Made by a program: the position numbers and the translations under genes
Part shown: positions 1 through 5,271 of the stretch, one piece after another
Layout: the number at the start of each line of letters is the position of its first letter
How positions within the stretch are numbered: the first letter of the stretch is position 1
From: Syntrophobacteria bacterium
Lineage (GTDB): Bacteria; Desulfobacterota; DSWW01
NCBI GenBank assembly: GCA_030145435.1
Contig: JAQYVQ010000568.1
Span: 1-6,407 of the forward strand
Direction: 5' to 3'
Length of the DNA: 6,407 nt
The notes under the pieces: generated by a model
The model's input: only the letters and a program-made list of their open reading frames with translations
Databases searched by the model: none
What the model was told of the DNA's origin: nothing

Positions 1-276
1 GCCCAGCACGTCGTCTTCCCTCATGATGAGGTGTTCCTCACCCTCGATCTTCACGTCGGTTCCCGAATACTTGCCGAACAGGATCCGGTCTCCAGCCTTG
101 ACCTCGAGAGCAACCATCTTCCCGTCGTCCAGCATCTTCCCTTTCCCAACGGCCACCACCTTACCCTCTTGTGGCTTTTCCTTGGCCGAGTCCGGAATGA
201 TGATGCCTCCCTTTGACTTGTCCTCTTCTTCGATCCTCTTTACCAAGAGTCTGTCCCCTAGCGGTCTGATCTTCAT
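1..276 (-). CDS. groES: Co-chaperonin GroES (Hsp10), 3' end outside the window
   Basis: GroES forms the heptameric lid on the GroEL barrel and closes the cytoplasmic folding chamber in the ATP-bound state. The 92 visible codons begin MKIRPLGDRLLVKRIEEED, the classic GroES N-terminus. The mobile loop that binds GroEL lies at about residues 17-31 and carries the hydrophobic III tripeptide (25-27) after two glycines. The ending MREDDVLG is the usual GroES tail, so only about 3-5 residues should be missing from the family's 95-97. The ATG is fixed by a perfect AGGAGG at 285-290 with an 8-nt spacer. The gene is read leftward, so groEL is expected just beyond position 1 (inference). It is probably heat-regulated through HrcA, given the CIRCE-like site upstream. 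Identification is firm. Confidence 0.97.
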   Translation of the reverse strand, partial: MKIRPLGDRLLVKRIEEEDKSKGGIIIPDSAKEKPQEGKVVAVGKGKMLDDGKMVALEVKAGDRILFGKYSGTDVKIEGEEHLIMREDDVLG

Positions 277-554
277 CTGTCGAGCCTCCTCTTCTTAGTG
301 TTGCCAGGTTAAGGTGTTAACGAAAATCTTCTCGGTCCGAAAACCCTTTCGAACCGGTTACGCTTCTATCCGCCGAGTCCGTGGGCGCTCGCCGCGCTGG
401 GCCCCGATGGGTCTTCATTCCATGTTCTGAAAATTTGGCTGAGGAAGGATCTACCCTTATCGTACAAAGCCGAGGTGCCGTGAATTCCATCCGGGAGGTC
501 CATATTGTCTGCCAAGGATAAACGTAAGTCAAGGCAGTGAGTTAGGGTTGCTTT
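277..554 (-). other. Long untranslated leader of groES
   Basis: About 280 nt separate the CIRCE-like operator from the groES start. I see no convincing gene here. One open frame crosses most of it (317-532, minus), but it begins with TTG, has no Shine-Dalgarno sequence and resembles no protein I know. A second promoter candidate lies inside (504-532). No recognisable riboswitch or U-tract terminator was found. There is an 8-bp palindrome AACCGGTT at 352-359 and several short GC-rich potential stems. The sequence is therefore either a long 5' leader or promoter-proximal spacer. Confidence 0.45.
504..532 (-). promoter_or_regulatory. Candidate second groES promoter (sigma70-like)
   Basis: Read on the minus strand, TTGACT (532-527) and GACAAT (509-504) are separated by 17 nt. 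That is 5/6 and 4/6 matches to the -35 and -10 consensus at ideal spacing. Transcription would start near 497, downstream of the CIRCE-like site, so this promoter would escape HrcA control at that site. The call rests on sequence match alone. Confidence 0.35.
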
Positions 555-581
555 TTAGCAGCCGAAGCCCGCGACTGCTAA
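555..581 (-). promoter_or_regulatory. CIRCE-like operator (HrcA binding site) of groES
   Basis: An inverted repeat with exact CIRCE geometry (9-9-9) lies here: on the plus strand the left arm is TTAGCAGCC (555-563), the spacer GAAGCCCGC, and the right arm GACTGCTAA (573-581). Against the known consensus TTAGCACTC-N9-GAGTGCTAA the arms match 7/9 and 8/9, and the outer TTAGCA/TGCTAA blocks are nearly intact. CIRCE is bound by the repressor HrcA and controls groESL and dnaK operons in many bacteria. It sits just downstream of a TTGACA promoter, the normal position for this operator. groES is the first gene downstream on the minus strand. The unusual point is the distance of about 280 nt to the start codon. 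Confidence 0.8.
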
Positions 582-590
582 CAGTTGACT

Positions 591-618
591 AAGGTAATCA
601 CTACGGAAGGCTTGTCAA
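591..618 (-). promoter_or_regulatory. Probable groES promoter P1 (sigma70-like)
   Basis: On the minus strand a perfect -35 hexamer TTGACA (618-613) is followed after 16 nt by TACCTT (596-591), which keeps the TA and the final T of the -10 consensus. The start would fall near 583, directly before the CIRCE-like inverted repeat, so bound HrcA would block initiation. The -10 is weak (3/6), but the -35 and its position against the operator support the call. Confidence 0.6.
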
Positions 619-696
619 GGGTTGCTCGAGGATTTTTTGGATTTCTTGTGAACGGCCCGGCCCTCACGGGCAAGATTTCGCGGGTTGTCTCTTCTC

Positions 697-825
697 GAGA
701 GGCTGTCGAGAAACGGCCATCTGCGGCGTTGCGCTCACCCTTCGTCACCGCGGCGGACGAGAAGTCCTGCCTCATTCCTCAGGATTTCGCGCGCCTTGCA
801 CCTGACCCTTTCTCGACAGCCTCTC
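697..825. repeat. 129-bp foldback repeat (MITE/REP-like) overlapping the lspA 3' end
   Basis: The ends are perfect 17-bp inverted repeats: GAGAGGCTGTCGAGAAA at 697-713 and its exact reverse complement at 809-825. Between them are further imperfect pairings and a central hairpin with GGCGGAC (752-758) pairing with GTCC and GCC (764-767, 769-771) around a GAGAA loop. The whole element can fold into one long imperfect stem. It encodes no transposase. No target-site duplication is evident. From memory, similar sequences recur in many copies in deltaproteobacterial genomes, often at gene ends; this cannot be tested in one window. The right 54 bp (772-825) lie inside lspA and supply its last 17 codons and stop. 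It could also act as an RNA hairpin after lspA, but there is no U-tract. Confidence 0.75.
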
Positions 826-1326
826 AGCCGGGTGTTTTTTGACACCCTTCTCGAATAGGAAGATCCGGAGAACCAGCAGGGTGACGCCGACCGTAATCGC
901 GATGTCCGCCACGTTGAAGGCGGGCCATTGGAAAGCCTTGTAGTGGAACAATATGAAATCGATGACTTCTCCCAGCCGAATCCGGTCTATCAGGTTCCCG
1001 ATGGCCCCCCCGAGGACCAGGGAAAGGGCCAGGGGCATCATGACCTCCGATTCTTCGAGTTTGTAGAAAAGGAAGAGGATGATGCCGATTGCAACGGACG
1101 AGACCAGGATGAAGAAAGGAATTCGAAAGCCAGCGTGGCTGCCGCTCAGGATCCCGAAGGCGGCTCCTGTGTTCCGGATGTAGTGGAGATCCAGGAGGCC
1201 GGGCACGATCGGGGTAGTTTCGTAGAGCCGCATCGCCTTGTCGACCCAGATCTTCGTCGCCTGGTCGATCAACACGACAAGGCTTCCCACCACCAGGAGC
1301 ACGTTGTATCGGCGCGGCCACTTCAC
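772..1326 (-). CDS. lspA: Lipoprotein signal peptidase (signal peptidase II)
   Basis: LspA is the inner-membrane aspartyl protease that removes signal peptides from prolipoproteins after diacylglyceryl transfer by Lgt. Counting from the GTG at 1326 (184 aa), the family motifs are DQATK (21-25), RNTGAAFG (51-58), GGAIGNLIDRIRLG (106-119) with catalytic Asp114, and FNVADIAITVG (137-147) with catalytic Asp141. Four hydrophobic spans fit the four membrane helices, at about 7-26, 69-88, 95-113 and 137-156. I prefer GTG because AAGGGGG lies 6 nt upstream and the N-terminus then has normal length. An ATG at 1347, overlapping the ileS stop by one base, would add 7 residues but has no good ribosome site. 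The last 17 residues (168-184, ERLSRKGQVQGARNPEE) come from the foldback repeat; without them the protein would have the usual 160-170 aa. It is probably expressed with ileS. Confidence 0.95.
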   Translation of the reverse strand: MKWPRRYNVLLVVGSLVVLIDQATKIWVDKAMRLYETTPIVPGLLDLHYIRNTGAAFGILSGSHAGFRIPFFILVSSVAIGIILFLFYKLEESEVMMPLALSLVLGGAIGNLIDRIRLGEVIDFILFHYKAFQWPAFNVADIAITVGVTLLVLRIFLFEKGVKKHPAERLSRKGQVQGARNPEE

Positions 1327-1332
1327 CTCGGA

Positions 1333-1338
1333 CCCCCT
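1333..1338 (-). promoter_or_regulatory. Ribosome binding site deciding the lspA start
   Basis: On the minus strand, AGGGGG (extended to AAGGGGG by 1339) lies 6 nt before the GTG at 1326-1324. It pairs with the 16S rRNA tail with one G-U wobble. The upstream ATG at 1347 lacks a comparable site, so the GTG is favoured. Confidence 0.5.
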
Positions 1339-1346
1339 TCGTCCCA

Positions 1347-4175
1347 TCAGGAAATCTGTTTCAGCTCTTCTATGCAACGGTCGCAGACGGACGGGTGCTC
1401 GGAATGTGAGCCCACGGAAGGGCAGTAGACCCAGCACCGGTTGCACTTGTCTCCACGGGCCTTGCCCACCTGGATGGCGAGCCCCGGCACCTCCTGGCTC
1501 TGGAAGACGTTCTCCCCCTCCAGCCCTTTTTCGACCGTGACTTCCGATACGATACAGAGCTGGCGCAACGAGAAAGGGAAGGTTTCCAGGAACTCGCCCC
1601 ACCCGTCAGGGGGGGTCACCCGCACCCAGGCATCCAGGGCGTGCCCGATCTTCTTCTGCGTCCGGGCGATCTCCAGGGCCTTGGACACCTCTTGCCGGAA
1701 CTGGAAGACCTTTCCCCAACGCCCCTCCAGGTCGGTATCCTCCCAGTCCGGGTTTACATCCGGCAGGGAGCAGAGGTGGACGCTTTCCGGTTTGCCCTCG
1801 TGGTCCGGGATCCGGTGCCAGATATCCTCGGTAGTGAACGAGAGGATCGGTGCGAGGAGGCGTGTAAGGGCGTGCAGGATCTCGTACAGGGTCGTCTGCG
1901 CGGACCGCCTGGCTGGGGCATCCGGTGCGGATACGTACAGGATCTCTTTCAGTACATCCAGGTACACAGAGCTCATGTCCACCACACAGAACTCCAGGGC
2001 GCGGTGGTACACGACGTGAAACTCGTACCGATCGTAGGCCTGCCGCAGCCTCTCGATCAGGCGGGCCAGCCGGAACATGGCCCAGCGATCCAACTCGGAT
2101 CGCTCGCGGACCGGGACCGCGTGGCGCCCGGGCTCGAAATCGAAAAGATTCCCCAGCATGAACCGGGCCGTGTTCCGTATCTTCCGGTACGATTCGGAAA
2201 GCCGGGTGAGGATCTCTTCCGAAATCCGGATGTCGTCCCGATAATCCTCTGCAGAGACCCACATCCGGATGATTTCCGCCCCGTAACGAGAGGTCAGCTC
2301 CATGGGGTCGATGATGTTTCCCACGGACTTGGACATCTTTCTGCCCGTGCCGTCGACCACGAAGCCGTGGGTCAGGACACTTCGGTAGGGTGCGGTCTCG
2401 CGCGTGCCGACCGAGGCGAGCAGGGAAGAATGGAACCAGCCCCTGTGCTGGTCGCTTCCCTCCAGGTACATGTCTGCCGGGTATTTGAGATTCGTGCGCT
2501 TCAGCAGGACGGAGGCGAAGCTCACCCCGGAGTCGAACCAGACATCCAGGATGTTGTTGTCCTTGACGAAGGTCGACCCCTCGCATTTCGCACAGGTCGT
2601 GCCTGGTGGAAGAAACTTCTCGGCCGGGTCGGAGAACCAGCAGTCTGATCCGTTCTGTTCGAACTGATCCGCCACGCCCCGGATCACCGATCCGTCAAGC
2701 AGGATCTCGTTGCAGGAGGCGCAGTGGAAGGCGATGATGGGCACGCCCCACGACCTCTGCCGGGAGATACACCAGTCCGGCCGATTCTCGACCATCGAAT
2801 AGATACGCTCCCGGCCCCAAGGGGGGATCCAGGTCACTTTCATTATGTTTTCCAGGGCCTTCCGGCGCAGTCCGTTCGCCTCCATTGAGATGAACCACTG
2901 CTCCGTCGCCCGGTAGATGATCGGCTCTTTGCACCGCCAGCAGTGCGGGTACGAATGAGCAAGGCGGTCTTCCTTGAGCAGCGCACCCTTGTCTCTAAGC
3001 AGGGCCGTCACGTTCGGGTCTGCTTTGAAGACGAACTGGCCCTGGAACGGGGGGGCCTCTTCCGTGAACTTCCCCGCGTCGTCCACGGGCGCCAGGACGT
3101 CCAGCCCGTAACGCAGACCGACCTCGAAGTCCTCCTGGCCGTGGCCGGGTGCGGTATGAACGCAGCCTGTTCCCTGCTCCAGGGTGACGTGGTCCCCCAG
3201 AACGATGACGGAATCGCGCTCGTAGAGGGGATGACGGCAGCGAAGGCCTTCCCACTGGCTGCCCGGCAGGCTCCCCACCTTCTCGTACGATGCGAACCCG
3301 AGTTCTTGCATGACCGCCTCGACAAGGTCCTCGGCCATCACAAAACACCGGCCGTCCGGTACCCTTACCGCTGCGTACGAATAGGCCGGATGGAAGGCCA
3401 CGGCGAGGTTCGCCGGGATGGTCCACGGGGTTGTGGTCCAGATCAGGACCGAAGTCTTCTCTCTCGGGAGATCTCCTATCGAGGCAGGCGCATCCGACAC
3501 GAGAGGGAACTGGACGTAGATCGACGGGGATGTGTGGTCATGGTATTCCACCTCGGCCTCTGCCAGTGCGGTCCGGCACCGGGCGCACCAGTAGATCGGC
3601 TTTCTGCCTCGGTAGACGCTGCCCTTGTCCACCAGGGTGGCGAACTCCCTGACGATCTGGGCCACGTAGCCGAGATTCATCGTGAGATAGGGCTCCTCCC
3701 AGATGCCGAGAACGCCCAGCCTCTTGAATTCCTCCTTCTGAAGCTCGATGAACTTCGTGGCGTAGGCCCTGCACTCCTGCCGTATGGAGGCTGTGGGGAG
3801 ATCCTTCTTCCGAGCTCCGAGCATCTTATCGACCTGATGTTCGATAGGCAGCCCGTGACAGTCCCATCCCGGGACGTACGTGCTGTCCCAGCCCTCCATG
3901 AACCTGTGTTTGACGATGATGTCTTTGAGGATCTTGTTCAGGGCGGTCCCGAGATGGATGTTGCCGTTGGCATAGGGCGGGCCGTCGTGGAGGATGAACT
4001 TGTCCCTTCCCTCGGCCGTCTCCCGTATGCGATCGTAGAGGCGCGTCGTTTCCCACCTTTCCAGGAGTTCCGGTTCCCTCTGGCTGAGACGGGCCTTCAT
4101 GGGGAACTCCGTCTTCGGGAGATTCAGCGTGGATTTGTAGCCTTTTGAACCGTCTTCTTTTTTTGACAATCCCAT
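1347..4175 (-). CDS. ileS: Isoleucyl-tRNA synthetase, bacterial type
   Basis: Class I synthetase that charges tRNA-Ile with isoleucine in the cytoplasm and hydrolyses mischarged valine in its editing domain. At 942 aa it matches the usual length of about 930-940. The HIGH-type motif is NIHLG (72-76) after PPYANG. The CP1 editing domain shows WTTTPWTIPAN (246-256) and GTGCVHTAPGHGQEDF (335-350). The core motifs DWCISRQRSWGVP (467-479) and EGSDQHRGWFH (572-582) precede KMSKS (613-617). A C-terminal zinc finger has CxxC pairs at Cys911/914 and Cys931/934, typical of the bacterial form. Identity as ileS rather than valS or leuS follows from the motif set and the zinc finger. I chose the ATG at 4175; an in-frame TTG at 4190 would add five residues. 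The Shine-Dalgarno sequence is weak (CAGGGAC next to the start). lspA follows at once, with the ileS TGA at 1347-1349 touching its first ATG. The frame is intact. Confidence 0.98.
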   Translation of the reverse strand: MGLSKKEDGSKGYKSTLNLPKTEFPMKARLSQREPELLERWETTRLYDRIRETAEGRDKFILHDGPPYANGNIHLGTALNKILKDIIVKHRFMEGWDSTYVPGWDCHGLPIEHQVDKMLGARKKDLPTASIRQECRAYATKFIELQKEEFKRLGVLGIWEEPYLTMNLGYVAQIVREFATLVDKGSVYRGRKPIYWCARCRTALAEAEVEYHDHTSPSIYVQFPLVSDAPASIGDLPREKTSVLIWTTTPWTIPANLAVAFHPAYSYAAVRVPDGRCFVMAEDLVEAVMQELGFASYEKVGSLPGSQWEGLRCRHPLYERDSVIVLGDHVTLEQGTGCVHTAPGHGQEDFEVGLRYGLDVLAPVDDAGKFTEEAPPFQGQFVFKADPNVTALLRDKGALLKEDRLAHSYPHCWRCKEPIIYRATEQWFISMEANGLRRKALENIMKVTWIPPWGRERIYSMVENRPDWCISRQRSWGVPIIAFHCASCNEILLDGSVIRGVADQFEQNGSDCWFSDPAEKFLPPGTTCAKCEGSTFVKDNNILDVWFDSGVSFASVLLKRTNLKYPADMYLEGSDQHRGWFHSSLLASVGTRETAPYRSVLTHGFVVDGTGRKMSKSVGNIIDPMELTSRYGAEIIRMWVSAEDYRDDIRISEEILTRLSESYRKIRNTARFMLGNLFDFEPGRHAVPVRERSELDRWAMFRLARLIERLRQAYDRYEFHVVYHRALEFCVVDMSSVYLDVLKEILYVSAPDAPARRSAQTTLYEILHALTRLLAPILSFTTEDIWHRIPDHEGKPESVHLCSLPDVNPDWEDTDLEGRWGKVFQFRQEVSKALEIARTQKKIGHALDAWVRVTPPDGWGEFLETFPFSLRQLCIVSEVTVEKGLEGENVFQSQEVPGLAIQVGKARGDKCNRCWVYCPSVGSHSEHPSVCDRCIEELKQIS

Positions 4176-4267
4176 GTCCCTGTCTCTCAAGCTTCCGAAG
4201 AACCTTCATGGTGGCGCTTGTTGGGGTGGAGCGGAACAGTCTCCCGGCGTCGGAGAAAGAACGGAAG

Positions 4268-4273
4268 ATCATA
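4268..4273 (-). promoter_or_regulatory. Candidate -10 element for ileS (proximal)
   Basis: On the minus strand, TATGAT matches 5/6 of the -10 consensus about 93 nt before the ileS ATG. The -35 position at 17-nt spacing (4296-4291) reads TTTTCT, a poor match inside a T-rich stretch. Weak evidence; the distal candidate at 4371 is an alternative. Confidence 0.3.
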
Positions 4274-4336
4274 ACATCACGAAGAACAAAAGAAAAGAAG
4301 GCCCGGTCGCTTTGTCTTTCGACCCCGTCGCGGTCG

Positions 4337-4365
4337 TTGATTTATCGGCCCGCCTACGTTATACA
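4337..4365 (+). promoter_or_regulatory. Candidate promoter of the FAH family gene and dapL
   Basis: TTGATT (4337-4342) and TATACA (4360-4365) stand 17 nt apart, 4/6 matches each at ideal spacing. Transcription would start near 4372 and give a 5' leader of about 56 nt. A short inverted repeat, CGACC (4320-4324) with GGTCG (4332-4336), abuts the -35 and could be an operator, though it is short enough to be chance. Confidence 0.45.
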
Positions 4366-4370
4366 GCCGA

Positions 4371-4401
4371 ATTATAGGTTTGCTCGATCGAATCGAAACA
4401 A
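4371..4401 (-). promoter_or_regulatory. Candidate distal promoter of ileS
   Basis: On the minus strand a perfect TATAAT (4376-4371) follows TTGTTT (4401-4396) after 19 nt, longer than the ideal 17. The resulting leader to ileS would be about 190 nt. It overlaps the start region of the plus-strand promoter at 4337-4365, so the two divergent promoters could interfere with each other. I saw no T-box leader in the correct orientation. Confidence 0.35.
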
Positions 4402-4417
4402 GGCCCCAAAGGATGAT

Positions 4418-4422
4418 GGGAG
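4418..4422 (+). promoter_or_regulatory. Ribosome binding site deciding the FAH gene start
   Basis: GGGAG lies 5 nt before the ATG at 4428. The earlier in-frame ATGs at 4413 and 4416 have only AAAGG immediately against them, too close to work, and the TTG at 4380 has none. This favours 4428. Confidence 0.6.
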
Positions 4423-4427
4423 TGATC

Positions 4428-5192
4428 ATGCGCATCGTGCGATTTCTGGCGAACGACGAGGCCCGGTACGGCGTCCTGGATGCTAAAGACGAGATTCAAC
4501 CCCTGAAAGCCCCCCCCTTCGAGGGGGTGGAACATGACGAGGGGCGCTTCCTGCTTTCCGAGGTGGAGTTGCTTGCCCCGTGTGAGCCGTCGAAGATCGT
4601 GGGAATAGGCCTCAACTACCGGGATCACGCCAAGGAAGTCGGGCTGGAGTTGCCGAAGGAGCCCATGTTGTTCCTGATGCCGGACACAGCGGTCATCGGC
4701 CCGGGCCGGACGATCCGCTTCCCGGAGATGAGCGAGCGGGTGGACTATGAGGGGGAGCTGGGGGTCGTGATCGGCCGGCCCGCCTTCCGGATCAAGAAAG
4801 AGGAGGCGGCGGACTACATATTGGGGTACACCTGCTTCAACGACGTGACGGCCAGGGACCTCCAGATGTTGGATACGCAATTCACTCGCTCGAAGGGCTT
4901 CGACACCTTTGCCCCGATCGGTCCCTGGATCGTGACCGATATCGATCCGGGCTCTCTGGACATCGAGACCTACCTGAACGGGACCCGCAAGCAGAGTTCC
5001 AACACCCGCCAGCTCTTGTTCGACCCTCTTCATCTCGTACACTTTGTCTCCTGGGTCATGACCCTGAATCCTGGAGATGTGATTGCCTCGGGGACGCCCG
5101 CAGGCATCGGGCCGATGGAGCCTGGAGACCGGGTGGAGATCCGAATTCAGGGCATAGGGAGCCTGGTCAACGAAGTGGCGTCCTGGGAGTAG
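4428..5192 (+). CDS. Fumarylacetoacetate hydrolase (FAH) family protein
   Basis: This 254-aa protein belongs to the FAH fold family, metal-dependent enzymes that cleave, decarboxylate or isomerise 2-oxo acids (acylpyruvases, oxaloacetate decarboxylases, 2-hydroxyhepta-2,4-dienedioate isomerases). Visible family features are a short N-terminal domain (1-50) and GIGLNYRDHAKE (59-70), with the His67/Glu70 pair equivalent to the HxxE dyad of FAHD1-type enzymes. Further on are the metal ligands Glu108 and Glu110 (DYEGELGVVIG) and Asp139 (CFNDVTARD), a likely catalytic Lys156 (RSKGFDTFAPIGPW), and GDVIASGTPAGIGPM (216-230). The catalytic set is complete, so an active enzyme is expected. One oddity is Met84-Pro85-Asp86 where most relatives have Lys-Pro-Pro/Ser (FLKP). 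The substrate cannot be read from sequence. dapL follows after 79 nt on the same strand, so co-transcription is likely. The stop TAG is the first triplet of an 18-bp tandem repeat. Confidence 0.93.
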   Translation: MRIVRFLANDEARYGVLDAKDEIQPLKAPPFEGVEHDEGRFLLSEVELLAPCEPSKIVGIGLNYRDHAKEVGLELPKEPMLFLMPDTAVIGPGRTIRFPEMSERVDYEGELGVVIGRPAFRIKKEEAADYILGYTCFNDVTARDLQMLDTQFTRSKGFDTFAPIGPWIVTDIDPGSLDIETYLNGTRKQSSNTRQLLFDPLHLVHFVSWVMTLNPGDVIASGTPAGIGPMEPGDRVEIRIQGIGSLVNEVASWE

Positions 5193-5234
5193 GGCCCGTT
5201 GTGGGTGTAGGGCCCGTTGTGGGTGTAGGGCCCG
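5190..5234 (+). repeat. 18-bp tandem repeat, 2.5 copies, spanning the FAH gene stop
   Basis: The unit TAGGGCCCGTTGTGGGTG occurs at 5190-5207 and again without change at 5208-5225; the first 9 bases recur at 5226-5234. Since 18 is a multiple of three, each copy puts another TAG in the FAH reading frame, giving stops at 5190, 5208 and 5226. Each copy contains the palindrome GGGCCC, so alternative RNA pairings between copies are possible, and GGGCC (5228-5232) can pair with GGCCC (5238-5242). No U-tract follows, so this is not a standard terminator. Replication slippage is the simplest origin. Confidence 0.9.
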
Positions 5235-5271
5235 ACCGGCCCCTGAACAAGAGCAACACAGAGGAGATGAT

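Noticed and set aside
295..320. CIRCE-like look of TTAGTG...GTGTTAA just upstream of groES
   Set aside because: The two halves are not inverted complements of each other, so it lacks the dyad symmetry of CIRCE; the true match is at 555-581.
317..532. 71-aa minus-strand open frame in the groES leader
   Set aside because: It starts with TTG, has no ribosome site, and its composition resembles no known protein; its first bases coincide with a promoter candidate.
655..671. Possible terminator after lspA (GCCCG, 7-nt loop, CGGGC)
   Set aside because: The stem is only 5 bp and no T-run follows on the minus strand, so it does not qualify as an intrinsic terminator.
585..842. 85-aa plus-strand open frame before lspA
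   Set aside because: It is antisense to the groES promoter side, crosses the whole foldback repeat and ends inside lspA; its sequence is the translation of the repeat, not a gene.
830..847. Inverted repeat GGGTGT...ACACCC
   Set aside because: It lies inside lspA (codons for GVKKHP), has a 6-bp stem with no T-run after it on the relevant strand, and is explained by coding sequence.
2943..4148. 401-aa plus-strand open frame, and the other long frames at 928-2648 and 4359-6354 opposite known genes
   Set aside because: All are antisense or frame-shifted shadows of ileS, lspA, the FAH gene or dapL, caused by GC-rich codon use; none shows a recognisable domain.
4218..4232. T-box-like GGGGTGGAGCGG near ileS
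   Set aside because: It lies on the plus strand, opposite to ileS, and there is no specifier stem or terminator/antiterminator around it.
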